DNA of 19,701 nt, from positions 1 through 19,701 of the forward strand of contig CACZSO010000200.1 of assembly GCA_902783795.1 (NCBI GenBank), read 5' to 3'. The stretch is from an uncultured Eubacteriales bacterium (GTDB lineage: Bacteria; Bacillota; Clostridia; Lachnospirales; Lachnospiraceae). Under the pieces are notes generated by a model, which made no database searches, had not been told where the DNA came from, and saw nothing but the letters and a program-made list of their open reading frames with translations. Each line of letters starts with the position of its first letter. Position 1 is the first letter of the stretch. Both the position numbers and the translations under genes were made by a program. Below, one piece after another: positions 1 through 8,454 of the stretch.

Positions 1-1647
1 GCCCAGTTCCTGCAGCAGCGTATGTTCGTGGTCATGACGCAGGGCATCATGAGAGACATCCGCCAGGACCTGTTCTCCCATATGCAGACACTGCCCATCA
101 AGTATTTTGACACCCATACTTTCGGCGATACCATGTCGCATTATACGAATGATATCGACACTCTGCAGCAACTGATCTCCCGGTCCCTGCCTCAGATCCT
201 GGCGGCCGTGATCACCTTGGTGACTTCCCTGGTCACGATGCTCAGGACCTCCATCTGGATGACTTTGTTTGCCTTCATTTTCGTATTTATCATCACGAAG
301 GTCACCACGAAGATCGCCGGTATCTCCGGCCGCTACTTCATGGCTCAGCAGGAAGCGGTGGGCTCCCTGAACGGCTTTGTGGAAGAAATGGTGGACGGCC
401 AGCGTGTCATCAAGGTGTTCAACCATGAGAACGCAGCTATCAAAGAATTCAATGAAGAGAATGAAAACCTGCGGGAGATCGGGCGGAACGCCAGTTTCTT
501 CGGCGGTATGATGGGTCCCATCATGGGCTCCCTGGGCAACTTCCAGTACGTACTGACCGCCATCTTCGGCGCTGTACTGATAGCGCTTAACGTAAAGAAC
601 CTTACGATCACAGGCTTCTCCATCCTGACCCTGGGTAACGTCCTGACCTTCCTGAACTTAGGGCGCCGCTTCAATATGACCATCTCCAACATCGCCCAGC
701 AGATGAATTCCATCGTCATGGCCATGGCCGGCGCGAACCGTGTCTTCCGGCTGATCGATGAGATTCCGGAGGAGGATGAAGGCAAGGTCACTCTGGTGAA
801 TGCGAAAGTGGATGAATACGGAAACATCTCAGAAGCTGATGAGCGTACAGATGTCTGGGCCTGGAAAGTGCCCATGGGTACCGGCTACATCTACATCCGC
901 CTGGAGGGCGATGTCCGTTTCAGCCATGTAGACTTCAGCTATAACGAAGAAAAGCAGATCCTGCATGATATTACGCTGTATGCATTGCCTGGCCAGAAGG
1001 TGGCCTTCGTAGGCTCCACCGGCGCCGGCAAGACCACCATCACGAACCTGATCAACCGGTTCTATGATATCCAGAACGGTGACATCACCTATGACGGCAT
1101 CCCGGTGAATGATATCAAGAAGTCAGATCTGAGACGGTCTCTGGGCATGGTGCTGCAGGATATCAACCTGTTTACCGGCACCATCCGCGAGAACATCCGT
1201 TACGGACGCCTGGACGCATCCGACGATGACGTGGTGAAGGCCGCGAAACTGGCGAATGCTCATGACTTTATCTCTCGTCTGCCCCAGGGCTATGACACCA
1301 TCATCGATGGTACCGGCTCCCAGCTTTCTCAAGGCCAGCGCCAGCTGATCTCCATCGCAAGAGCAGCTATCGCAGACCCGCCGGTCATGATCCTGGACGA
1401 AGCTACATCGTCCATCGATACCCGTACCGAGATCCTGGTGCAGCGGGGCATGGATTCTCTGATGAAGGGACGGACCGTATTCGTCATCGCCCACCGGCTC
1501 TCCACCGTCATGAACTCCGACGTGATCATGGTACTGGAGAAAGGCCGCATCATAGAGCGGGGCAGCCACGACCAGCTGATCGAAAAGGAAGGCCGTTATT
1601 ACCAGCTCTATACCGGAAACTTTGCAGAAAAACAGGCAGAAGCCTGA
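1..1647 (+). CDS. ABC exporter half-transporter (permease + ATPase fusion), 5' end missing
   Basis: Type IV ABC half-exporter with an N-terminal transmembrane domain fused to a C-terminal ATPase. The frame is open from base 1, so the start and roughly the first 50-80 residues (first membrane helices) lie left of the window. Visible ATPase motifs are Walker A GSTGAGKTT (about 1012-1038), the Q-loop in MVLQD, the signature LSQGQRQ, Walker B VMILDEATS with the catalytic Glu, and the H-loop AHRLS. About 35 residues rich in charged and aromatic positions are inserted between membrane domain and ATPase (about 800-900). By family knowledge such proteins usually pair with a second half-transporter encoded next door (YheI/YheH, LmrC/LmrD style). 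The partner would be upstream and is not visible. The intact Walker B Glu suggests this is the catalytically competent half. The substrate (drug, lipid or peptide) cannot be told. Confidence 0.93.
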   Translation, partial: AQFLQQRMFVVMTQGIMRDIRQDLFSHMQTLPIKYFDTHTFGDTMSHYTNDIDTLQQLISRSLPQILAAVITLVTSLVTMLRTSIWMTLFAFIFVFIITKVTTKIAGISGRYFMAQQEAVGSLNGFVEEMVDGQRVIKVFNHENAAIKEFNEENENLREIGRNASFFGGMMGPIMGSLGNFQYVLTAIFGAVLIALNVKNLTITGFSILTLGNVLTFLNLGRRFNMTISNIAQQMNSIVMAMAGANRVFRLIDEIPEEDEGKVTLVNAKVDEYGNISEADERTDVWAWKVPMGTGYIYIRLEGDVRFSHVDFSYNEEKQILHDITLYALPGQKVAFVGSTGAGKTTITNLINRFYDIQNGDITYDGIPVNDIKKSDLRRSLGMVLQDINLFTGTIRENIRYGRLDASDDDVVKAAKLANAHDFISRLPQGYDTIIDGTGSQLSQGQRQLISIARAAIADPPVMILDEATSSIDTRTEILVQRGMDSLMKGRTVFVIAHRLSTVMNSDVIMVLEKGRIIERGSHDQLIEKEGRYYQLYTGNFAEKQAEA

Positions 1648-1663
1648 ACATAGCATTTCTGCA

Positions 1664-1694
1664 GGCCGGCCCCATTCCGGGCCGGTCTGTTTCA
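1664..1694 (+). terminator. Probable rho-independent terminator after the ABC half-exporter
   Basis: A 7-bp perfect GC stem, CCGGCCC (1666-1672) with GGGCCGG (1679-1685), has a 6-nt loop and is followed by an interrupted T-rich tail (TCTGTTTC). The weak tail makes termination likely to be partial, so some readthrough into truA is possible. Confidence 0.6.
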
Positions 1695-1734
1695 TAAGCA
1701 AGATAAGATAATAAAGGTGAAAGGACGGCTTCTG

Positions 1735-2469
1735 ATGAAGAATTATAAGCTGGAGATAGCCTATGACGGTTCCCGTTATTTCGGGTGGGAGAGACAGCCG
1801 GACCGGGAGACCATCCAGGGAAAGCTGGAAAAGGTCCTGTCCCTGATGACAGGGGAAAAAACAGAAGTGATCGGGGCAGGACGGACGGATGCCGGGGTCC
1901 ATGCGAAAGCCATGACCGCCAATGTGCATATGACTACGGATAAAACGCCGGATGAGATCCAGGCCTATATGAATCACTACCTGCCGGAAGATATCTGCGT
2001 CAATGAAGTGAAAGAAGCCTCTGACCGTTTTCATGCACGTTATAAAGCGGCAGGGAAGCTCTATACTTATACTTGTTATACCGGAGATCTGAAGCCGGTC
2101 TTTACACGGAAATATGTGACTGTCATTGAAGGAAGACCGGACCTGGAGCTTATGAGACAGGCGGCAGCCGTCCTTACCGGCGAGCATGATTTCAAGGCTT
2201 TTTCCACCAATCCGCGTATGAAAAAATCCACTGTCAGGTGTGTGGATTCCATCGAGATCGTTCAGAAAAAAGACCTTCTGTATCTTAACTTCCACGGGGA
2301 CGGTTTCCTCCAGAATATGGTCCGGATCATGACCGGCACCATCCTGGAAGCAGGCTTTGGCCGTATGAGTGTGGAAATGATCAGAGAAGCCCTCATAAGT
2401 AAAGACCGGCAGAAAGCCGGCCCTACGGCACCACCCCAGGGATTATGCCTGATGAAGGTGGATTATTAA
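1735..2469 (+). CDS. truA: tRNA pseudouridine(38-40) synthase
   Basis: TruA converts uridines 38, 39 and 40 of the tRNA anticodon stem-loop to pseudouridine, in the cytoplasm and without cofactor. The 244-residue product has the family length and carries AYDGSRYFGWERQ near the N-terminus and the catalytic motif GAGRTDAGVHA with nucleophile Asp52. The ATG at 1735 is chosen because AAGGA (1721-1725) lies 9 nt ahead. A GTG at 1717 extends the frame by six residues but has no good ribosome site. The gene stands alone between two terminators. Its C-terminus (LMKVDY) is complete, directly before a strong bidirectional terminator. Confidence 0.96.
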   Translation: MKNYKLEIAYDGSRYFGWERQPDRETIQGKLEKVLSLMTGEKTEVIGAGRTDAGVHAKAMTANVHMTTDKTPDEIQAYMNHYLPEDICVNEVKEASDRFHARYKAAGKLYTYTCYTGDLKPVFTRKYVTVIEGRPDLELMRQAAAVLTGEHDFKAFSTNPRMKKSTVRCVDSIEIVQKKDLLYLNFHGDGFLQNMVRIMTGTILEAGFGRMSVEMIREALISKDRQKAGPTAPPQGLCLMKVDY

Positions 2470-2480
2470 GTTTAATTGAC

Positions 2481-2526
2481 AGAGAAAAAGATCCCTTGCC
2501 TTCGCCGGCAGGGGATCTTTTTCTCT
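2481..2526. terminator. Strong bidirectional terminator between convergent truA and the leftward ABC operon
   Basis: A 20-bp stem (2481-2500 with 2507-2526) has a single G-T wobble and a 6-nt loop TTCGCC. The A5 run in the left arm gives a T5 run on the right, so both strands end in a T-tract. It sits between truA (+) and the DUF4340-like gene (-), serving both. Confidence 0.95.
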
Positions 2527-2531
2527 GGATC

Positions 2532-3095
2532 TTATTCACCTTTTTTTGTCGGTGTAGTCTGGTAGTTTTCCAGTTTCAGGCCGAACACAGCTTTTTTGAT
2601 ACGGGCCACTACATAAATGTTTTCACCGTCCGGTGTAAAGTAGCAGGTATTCTGCATGGGGGTGGAACCACCGAAGGTCAAGGTAGTCTCGGTGCCGTCC
2701 TCCATGGTGAGATGGACGATGACATCGGGCTTTGTAAAGCCCATGGCTTCCATATCCCTGGAGTCTATTTTCTGCTCTGACATCATAGGCTCGTTAAAAG
2801 TACGGTCCAGCCAGCCGGTAAATTCTTCCTGATAGAAGAAAGCGTCAGGATCTGCGTCATAGATCCAGGTGCCGTCTTTTTTAGTAAAGGATTCCTGGAT
2901 GAAATCGCTGAAGGTCCAGTCGATGTGCACGATCTTTTCCGGGTCCACACTGAATATCTCAAAACTTTCCACTGTGGGTGCCGGTGTCGTGGGTTCTTCT
3001 TTTTCCTTTGTCAGCTTAATGACCAGCAGGCCTGCACCCAGGGTAAGGGCCAGGCAGACCAGCAGGATCAGCAGTTTCTGTGTACGCTTATTCAT
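2532..3095 (-). CDS. DUF4340-like membrane-anchored protein, partner of the GldG-type ABC system
   Basis: This 187-residue protein has one N-terminal membrane segment (about residues 8-27) followed by an extracytoplasmic domain resembling DUF4340. That domain has short beta-rich stretches such as GTWIYDADPDAFF and a gradient of hydrophobic and acidic residues, with no catalytic motif that I recognise. Family members are often longer, with repeated modules, so this looks like a single-module version. Its ATG overlaps the upstream stop codon by one base (TAATG), which implies translational coupling to the GldG-like gene. The recurrent association of DUF4340 proteins with GldG-type ABC auxiliaries is established. 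The molecular role is not. It is the last gene of the four-gene operon and ends just before the bidirectional terminator. Confidence 0.75.
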   Translation of the reverse strand: MNKRTQKLLILLVCLALTLGAGLLVIKLTKEKEEPTTPAPTVESFEIFSVDPEKIVHIDWTFSDFIQESFTKKDGTWIYDADPDAFFYQEEFTGWLDRTFNEPMMSEQKIDSRDMEAMGFTKPDVIVHLTMEDGTETTLTFGGSTPMQNTCYFTPDGENIYVVARIKKAVFGLKLENYQTTPTKKGE

Positions 3096-4543
3096 TATCT
3101 CTTACGCCTCCTTAAGAAGATGACCAGGCCGGTGGCCAGGCAGGCGGCCGGAAGGATGCCGATCAGGATGACGGACCATAAGGTGGCAGCAGAACCGGAC
3201 ACATTCAGATAGCGGTAGTTCATGCTCTTTGAATGAATGGAAATGCTGTTAGTCTGGTCACAGATATAGGACAATGAATTCAGGAGCAAGTCCATATTGG
3301 CGCCGGAGACCAGCTGGTTCACCGTTGAAGACATGATGCTGGAAGAAGAGAACCAGACCACCATGGAATCATCGCAGCTATAGTCAGGCGATGTCTTGAT
3401 GGAAAGCATGGCCAGGGTGAAAGGACCGGTAGGATCCTTGGCCTCCTTTTCCAGCGTGGAATAGTTATAAGCCTCTTCCTTCTCATAAGAACCGAGGGTC
3501 GTCCGAAGGAGTGAAAACGTCTTCACGTTATCCGTGCTCTTGATCCAGGTGATGCCGGAAGAGAGGGGCATAAAGATGGAATAACGGTTATCGATGAGCG
3601 GCTGGGTGATGGCGTGGCTTTCAATGTTCGGCAGCAGGTAGGTGCCGTCATAGGCTGCCGCGTAATTCGAAGCATCGCCTTCCACGACGATACCGTGGGA
3701 GGACTTCATGGAGAAGCCTGCCATCAGCTTATCCAGCCAGGGTCTGGCATAATTGGTGGGTGAGGTAACGGCTAAAAGCCGGCCGCCTGTGTCCAGGAAA
3801 GTGTTCAGCATGTTATATTCTGCTTCATTGATGTCCGAAAGGGGGTCCAGCAGCATGACGGTATCGCAGTCATCCGGGATCTTGCTGACGGTCAGAAGGC
3901 TCAGCTCCTGCACCTCCAGGTTCAGTTTCGAGACAGCGTCCTGGTACTCTTCAGGCAGATCCGATTCTCCATGTCCCGTAAGGGAATATACCTTCGGCAA
4001 TACCTGCATCAGACAGTAGTTGACGGCACTGGTGATCTGCTGCTCACCATCTAAAGAGGCGGTGGTGCCGATGTATTCGCCCTGGCTGTTGTACATGGCC
4101 TGGCTCTTGAAGATCTCATCCGAATCGATATAACGGTAACGCAGGTCGCTGGCGATCAGCAGGGAGTTATTCTTCACCTCGGAAAGACCGTAGGTGGCGG
4201 AAAAAGTGGGGTTGCTGTTCGTATCGATGGGGATCACGTGAACATTGTCCGACAGCTCATTATAGCGGTCCAGCATATTTGTAAGGGTCGTGTTTTCATA
4301 TCCGGCCTGGCAGATATAATAGATATTCACCTGCCGGTCTGCACTGGAAACGATCTTTTTTGTCTGGTCCGAGAAGGAATACAGCAGGTTCTGCGAAAGG
4401 TCGATCATCTTGATATTCGAAGGAAGGGAATTGATCACCACATTCGCGATAATGATGATGGCCAGAACGATCACCGCGGCGACCACAGAATAGCCGCCCA
4501 CACGGAAGGCTTTTGTCTTAAAGGAATTCAACAGTTTTTTCAT
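3095..4543 (-). CDS. GldG-type ABC transporter auxiliary protein
   Basis: This 482-residue protein has an N-terminal membrane helix (about residues 15-38), a large outside domain and a C-terminal helix ending in RRRKR, so it is anchored at both ends. The domain resembles the ABC-transporter auxiliary family of GldG (PF09822-like). Supporting segments are the early SLPSNIKMIDLSQN region, which opens like other GldG proteins, and a central TGHGE motif followed by a DTVMLLDPLSD strand. The start is ATG 4543, because AGGAGG lies 8 nt upstream and the ATG overlaps the permease stop as TGATG. A GTG three codons earlier (4552) is less likely since the ribosome site would overlap it. In Bacteroidetes GldAFG is tied to gliding or secretion. 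In Firmicutes the cargo is unknown. Confidence 0.85.
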   Translation of the reverse strand: MKKLLNSFKTKAFRVGGYSVVAAVIVLAIIIIANVVINSLPSNIKMIDLSQNLLYSFSDQTKKIVSSADRQVNIYYICQAGYENTTLTNMLDRYNELSDNVHVIPIDTNSNPTFSATYGLSEVKNNSLLIASDLRYRYIDSDEIFKSQAMYNSQGEYIGTTASLDGEQQITSAVNYCLMQVLPKVYSLTGHGESDLPEEYQDAVSKLNLEVQELSLLTVSKIPDDCDTVMLLDPLSDINEAEYNMLNTFLDTGGRLLAVTSPTNYARPWLDKLMAGFSMKSSHGIVVEGDASNYAAAYDGTYLLPNIESHAITQPLIDNRYSIFMPLSSGITWIKSTDNVKTFSLLRTTLGSYEKEEAYNYSTLEKEAKDPTGPFTLAMLSIKTSPDYSCDDSMVVWFSSSSIMSSTVNQLVSGANMDLLLNSLSYICDQTNSISIHSKSMNYRYLNVSGSAATLWSVILIGILPAACLATGLVIFLRRRKR

Positions 4544-5406
4544 CAGCTCCACCTCCTTTTCTCCAGGGACTGCACGCTCAGGAAGATAAAGAGCACACAG
4601 ACACTGATGAAGAAGACGATCTCTGTCAGGTTAAAGGAACCGGAAACAAAGGTGTAGAACCGGTCAAAGAGAGATACAGAAGACATCACTTTCTTCACCA
4701 GCCCCTCATAGAGGGAGGCCTTTGCGTAATAGGTGAGGGCAGCTGCCACCACCAGAACGCCGCCGATCAGGAAGGAGGCGAACAAGTTCTTTGTCATCAG
4801 GTAGATGACCACCCCGGCCAGTACCGCCACGATCATGACGATCATGAAGGACACATAAGCCGCCGATGAAATGACAGACGTCAGTTCGGAGATAAAATAG
4901 TTAAGCAAAAGGACCACGAAGCACAGGCCGGCAGCGATCATCTGGCTTTCTGTAACAGAAGAGATGAACAGGCCGATGGCCAGGAAAGCGGCTCCCATAA
5001 AGAAGAAACCAATGAGGGCGCCGTAAGCCGTGGGGAAATAGATAGTGCCGTAAGCTGACAGGATGACCGGATAAAAGGCCATGATAACAAGCGGCACAGC
5101 CAGGACCGTCAAAAGAGCGAAATATTTGCCCAGGATAACGTCCGTAGTGGAAATGGGAAGGGAATACAGCAGCTGGTCTGTTTTCTGCCTTTTCTCTTCC
5201 GACAGCACCTTCATGGTGATGACGGGGACGATGATGAAGAAGCAGAAGGACATATTGCTTAATACATATTCAAAAGACGGGAAGCCCGATTTTAAGCAGA
5301 TGGCCAGGGTATAGATCCCGGCGAAGAGCAGCATGAAGCCCACAAAAATGTAGCCTGTCATGCTGGTGAAATAGCTTTTCAGTTCATTTTTGTAAATGGC
5401 TTTCAT
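4543..5406 (-). CDS. ABC-2 family permease (GldF/NosY-like)
   Basis: A 287-residue integral membrane protein with about six hydrophobic segments, typical of ABC-2 type permeases that partner a separate ATPase. It opens with KNELKSYFTSMTGYIF, the amphipathic interface helix common in this family. The cytoplasmic stretch EEKRQKTDQLLYSLPIS matches the conserved EEK-TxE/D-LLxxLP region of GldF and NosY permeases. Its ATG overlaps the ATPase stop as ATGA (4-nt overlap), and its stop overlaps the GldG-like ATG, so the gene is translationally locked into the operon. It probably forms the membrane channel with the ATPase below. The substrate is unknown. Confidence 0.88.
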   Translation of the reverse strand: MKAIYKNELKSYFTSMTGYIFVGFMLLFAGIYTLAICLKSGFPSFEYVLSNMSFCFFIIVPVITMKVLSEEKRQKTDQLLYSLPISTTDVILGKYFALLTVLAVPLVIMAFYPVILSAYGTIYFPTAYGALIGFFFMGAAFLAIGLFISSVTESQMIAAGLCFVVLLLNYFISELTSVISSAAYVSFMIVMIVAVLAGVVIYLMTKNLFASFLIGGVLVVAAALTYYAKASLYEGLVKKVMSSVSLFDRFYTFVSGSFNLTEIVFFISVCVLFIFLSVQSLEKRRWS

Positions 5407-6386
5407 AAAGCAGCGCTCCTCCTTTCTTCTTCTCTGGCATATTCTTCATCGGCCTGGTTCGTCAGCTCTATAAAGATATCTTCCAGATCCGACTGCACGG
5501 TCTTTAATTCCAGCAGCGGGATGCCTGCATTCGCAAATGTCTGGAAAACGGCCCGGGTCAGCTGCTCCGGCTGAAGCAGCGGGGTCGTGATCACAGCTTT
5601 GGTGCGGCCATCTTCCAGCACCTCGAATTTCACGGAATCGATATCAGGAAGATCTTCTAAAAGAGCTTTTACTTCAGCCTCACCTGTTTCTGCGGTGATC
5701 TCTACCTTCATGTCCCCTGCAAACTGACGCTGCAGGTTTTCCGGGGTGTCACAGGCTATAAGCTTACCGTGGGCGATCATGATGATGACCTGGCAGATCT
5801 CCTGGACTTCAGACAGGATATGAGAACTTAAGATCACGGTGTGGTCATCCTTCAGCCCATGGATCAGGTCGCGGATCTCAATGATCTGCATGGGGTCCAG
5901 ACCCACGGTAGGTTCATCCAGGATGATGACCTCGGGATCCCCCAGAAGTGCCTGGGCGATGCCGACTCTCTGCCGGTAGCCCTTGGAAAGGTTCTTGATG
6001 AGCCGGTTCCGGAAAATGGTGGTCTTCGTGGCTTCCATGACCCGTTCCACTTCATCCTGGATTTCTTTTTTCGGGATCTTCTTTGCCCCGGCTACGAATC
6101 TCAGGTATTCTTCGATAGTCTCTTCCAGATAGACCGGCGGCTGCTCCGGAAGATACCCGATGGACCGCTTAGCCTCTTTCGGTTCTTCAAAAATATCATG
6201 GCCGTTGATCGTGACATTACCCTCTGTGGCAGACAGGCAGCCGGTGATGATGTTCATGGTAGTGGACTTACCGGCGCCGTTGGGCCCCAGGAAGCCGTAT
6301 ATGCGGCCCTTTTCCACGGTAAAGGAGATATCTTTTACCGCTTCATGGTCGCCGTAGCGTTTTGTCAGATGACTGACTTCGATCAT
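5403..6386 (-). CDS. ABC transporter ATPase (GldA/NatA/CcmA-like)
   Basis: A 327-residue nucleotide-binding subunit and first gene of the leftward operon. Motifs seen are Walker A GPNGAGKST (residues 34-42), Q-loop Gln82, signature LSKGYRQ (133-139), Walker B VIILDEP with Glu158, and SSHILSE with the switch His. After the ATPase core about 100 residues form a regulatory tail like that of other ABC-2 ATPases (DUF4162-like, inferred). The start ATG 6386 has a strong upstream AGGAGGGG. With the permease, the GldG-like auxiliary and the DUF4340-like protein it should make one exporter-like complex at the cytoplasmic membrane. Confidence 0.92.
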   Translation of the reverse strand: MIEVSHLTKRYGDHEAVKDISFTVEKGRIYGFLGPNGAGKSTTMNIITGCLSATEGNVTINGHDIFEEPKEAKRSIGYLPEQPPVYLEETIEEYLRFVAGAKKIPKKEIQDEVERVMEATKTTIFRNRLIKNLSKGYRQRVGIAQALLGDPEVIILDEPTVGLDPMQIIEIRDLIHGLKDDHTVILSSHILSEVQEICQVIIMIAHGKLIACDTPENLQRQFAGDMKVEITAETGEAEVKALLEDLPDIDSVKFEVLEDGRTKAVITTPLLQPEQLTRAVFQTFANAGIPLLELKTVQSDLEDIFIELTNQADEEYAREEERRSAAL

Positions 6387-6402
6387 TACTTCCCCTCCTG
6401 CA

Positions 6403-6416
6403 TCATAGATCTATGA
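6403..6416. promoter_or_regulatory. 14-bp perfect palindrome ahead of the GldA-like operon, possible operator
   Basis: TCATAGATCTATGA is a perfect dyad lying 5 bases upstream of the AGGAGGGG ribosome site of the leftward operon. Its position between promoter and ribosome site would suit a repressor site. No regulator gene is present in the window, so function is inferred only from symmetry and position. Confidence 0.35.
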
Positions 6417-6452
6417 CGGCATCATACCATAAGACCATGAAATAAATGTGAA

Positions 6453-6481
6453 ATAATCCGTTGAAAATGTTAAGCAGACAA
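6453..6481 (-). promoter_or_regulatory. Weak candidate promoter for the leftward ABC operon
   Basis: On the minus strand TTGTCT (6481-6476), a 17-nt spacer and GATTAT (6458-6453) make a plausible but poor sigma-A promoter about 65 bp upstream of the GldA-like start. It overlaps the rightward promoter on the other strand. No better match was found. Confidence 0.3.
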
Positions 6482-6490
6482 TGATATAAT
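6461..6490 (+). promoter_or_regulatory. Sigma-A type promoter reading toward recJ
   Basis: TTGAAA (6461-6466), an 18-nt spacer and a perfect TATAAT (6485-6490). The predicted start is near 6497, giving a leader of about 200 nt that would contain repeat copy 1 in full. Confidence 0.7.
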
Positions 6491-6502
6491 AATTATACCT
6501 GT

Positions 6503-6587
6503 GAGGTCCCTTCATCTGTCTGCCCTCCGGGCAGCTGCCTTCCCAAAGGGGAAGCTGCCGGCGCAGACCGGCTGATGAGGGGGTCTC
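6503..6587. repeat. Palindromic intergenic repeat (MITE/REP-like), copy 1
   Basis: This is an imperfect 85-bp inverted repeat. The left end is GAGGTCCCTTCATC and the right end reads GATGAGGGGGTCTC. The inner arms GTCTGCC, GCAGCT, CTTCCC/GGGGAAG and GCAGAC can fold into one long hairpin. It is oriented opposite to copies 2 and 3. The flanks AATTATAC (6491-6498) and GTATAATT (6589-6596) extend the symmetry and place a TATAAT at the right edge. Related elements occur at 9713-9795 and 17461-17572. Confidence 0.85.
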
Positions 6588-6694
6588 TGTATAATTGCTG
6601 ATGGGTTTCTCAAAAGGAGATACCTTCTCCTGATGCCATAAGTAGGATTATAAACAAAAATAACCATGTTTTCAAGGACTTTAGGGAAAAGTTG
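6588..6694 (+). other. recJ leader, distal part; no gene
   Basis: AT-rich leader between the repeat and recJ. It holds a small hairpin, AGGAGA/TCTCCT (6615-6631, 5-nt loop), with no T-tract. I see no riboswitch or T-box signature. A TATAAT at 6590-6595 lacks a convincing -35. Confidence 0.5.
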
Positions 6695-8446
6695 ATGGCA
6701 CAGAAAGAACGCTGGATAGAATACACGAAAAGGGCTGATTTTAATGCCTGGGCGGAGGCGCTTCATATCACGCCCCTGACGGCCCGCCTGTTAAGGAACC
6801 GGGATATCATGACCATAGAAGAGGCCCGGGCCTATCTTTATGGGACCATGGACGACCTGGCAGATCCCTATCTTATGAAGGATATGGATAAAGGTGTCCG
6901 GCTGATAGAACAGGCCGTATCGGAAGGGGCCAGGATCGGCATCGTTTCTGACTTTGATGACGATGGCATCTTTGCAGCCCAGATCCTTTATGAGGGCCTT
7001 CTGAACATTGGCAGCGAAGCCGTGATCTACACGCCGGACCGGGTAAGTGAAGGCTACGGGCTGAACCAGCGGATCGTAGATGAGGCGAAAAAGGATGGCA
7101 TAAAGGTGCTGCTTACCTGTGACAATGGCATTGCGGCCATCGAGGAGGTGGCTTATGCGAAGAGCCTGGGGATGACTGTCATCGTGACGGACCATCATGA
7201 GGTCCAGCTGACGCTGCCGGAGGCAGATGCCGTCATCGATCCGAAGCAGAAAGGCTGCCGCTATCCTTTTAAAGGCCTCTGCGGGGCCGGCGTGGCTTTC
7301 CGCATGATCCAGGTGCTGTACAGCCATTATGGCATCCCGGCGGAAAAAGAAGAAGAACTGTACGAATATGCAGCCATCGCCACAGTGGCCGATGTCATGG
7401 AGCTTAAGGGAGAAAACCGCATCATCGTAAAAGCCGGGCTTGAAAGACTCAGGCATACAGAAAAGATCTCGCTGAAAGCTATCATGGAGGTCTGCTCCCT
7501 GGAGATGCAAAAAGTGAGCGCCTACCACATCGGTTTTGTCATAGGCCCCTGCTTTAATGCGGTGGGGCGCTTAAGGACCGCGGAACTGGCCTTTGACCTG
7601 CTGCGGACGAAAGACCAGGTGACGGCCATCGAACTGGCCCGGGAGATCCATGAGCTGAACGAAGAACGGAAAAAACAGACAGAAGAAGGTTATCAGTTTG
7701 CGGTGGATGAGCTGGAACGCTCTGAGGCTAAAAACGACCGGGTGATCCTTTCCTACATAGAAGGAGTCCATGAAAGTGTCGTGGGCATCATCGCGGGACG
7801 GCTGAAAGAAAAGTATTACCGCCCGGTGATCGCTTTTGCGAAAAGCGGTGAATACTTAAAAGGCTCCGGCCGGTCCATAGCCGGGTACCATATGCTGAAG
7901 GAACTCCTGCCTTATGGGGATCTGATGGAACGTTTCGGCGGACATGCCATGGCAGCGGGGCTCACCATCCGGCCGGAAAACCTGGAAGAACTGAGAAAGA
8001 GACTGAATGAAGCTTGCACATTGACGGAAAAAGAACTGACCCCGGTAGTGCATATCGACGCCCGGGTACCTCTTTCTTATCTTTCCGAAGCTGTGATCCG
8101 GGAATATGAGGCCCTGGAGCCCTTCGGCACCGGAAATCCGAGACCCTTATTTGCCCGGGCCCACTTTAAGATCCATCAGATGAGGATCATCGGGAAGAAC
8201 AGAAATGTACTCCGGATGGTGGTCTCCGATGAAGCCGGCACCCGGATGGAAGCCATGCTTTTTAATGAAGCCGAGGATTTCTTAAAGCTGATGAGGGAAA
8301 CCTACGGGGAGGCGGAAACCGAAAAAGCCCTCCGCGGGACGCCGAATGCATTGGACTGTGCCTTTACTTATTATCCTGAGATCAATGAATACCGGGGGAT
8401 GAAGACCCTCAGGATCACGGTACAGTCGTACTGCGTGATCGAATGA
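6695..8446 (+). CDS. recJ: Single-stranded-DNA-specific exonuclease RecJ, DHH family
   Basis: RecJ degrades single-stranded DNA 5' to 3' in recombination and mismatch repair, using two metal ions. The 583-residue protein has E. coli-like length. DHH motif I appears as SDFDDDG (Asp86, Asp88, Asp90), slightly unlike the usual DxDxDG spacing in other RecJ. Motif III is TDHHE (166-169). The GPCFNAVGRL segment, GRSIAGYHML and GGHAMAAG of the DHHA1 and OB regions follow in order. ATG 6695 is chosen with AGGG 8 nt ahead; the TTG one codon earlier adds nothing. It is transcribed alone from the 6461 promoter with a long repeat-bearing leader, and is not clustered with secDF, apt or relA as in many Firmicutes. 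Confidence 0.93.
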   Translation: MAQKERWIEYTKRADFNAWAEALHITPLTARLLRNRDIMTIEEARAYLYGTMDDLADPYLMKDMDKGVRLIEQAVSEGARIGIVSDFDDDGIFAAQILYEGLLNIGSEAVIYTPDRVSEGYGLNQRIVDEAKKDGIKVLLTCDNGIAAIEEVAYAKSLGMTVIVTDHHEVQLTLPEADAVIDPKQKGCRYPFKGLCGAGVAFRMIQVLYSHYGIPAEKEEELYEYAAIATVADVMELKGENRIIVKAGLERLRHTEKISLKAIMEVCSLEMQKVSAYHIGFVIGPCFNAVGRLRTAELAFDLLRTKDQVTAIELAREIHELNEERKKQTEEGYQFAVDELERSEAKNDRVILSYIEGVHESVVGIIAGRLKEKYYRPVIAFAKSGEYLKGSGRSIAGYHMLKELLPYGDLMERFGGHAMAAGLTIRPENLEELRKRLNEACTLTEKELTPVVHIDARVPLSYLSEAVIREYEALEPFGTGNPRPLFARAHFKIHQMRIIGKNRNVLRMVVSDEAGTRMEAMLFNEAEDFLKLMRETYGEAETEKALRGTPNALDCAFTYYPEINEYRGMKTLRITVQSYCVIE

Positions 8447-8454
8447 AAAAACTT

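Noticed and set aside
1123..2295. 390-codon open frame on the minus strand
   Set aside because: It runs antisense across the ATPase domain, a terminator and truA, has low-complexity His/Cys-rich sequence and no recognisable domain. It is a shadow of the real genes.
6590..6595. Second recJ promoter using the TATAAT at the right edge of repeat copy 1
   Set aside because: No -35-like hexamer is found 16-18 nt upstream (that region is GC-rich repeat sequence) and there is no proper extended -10.
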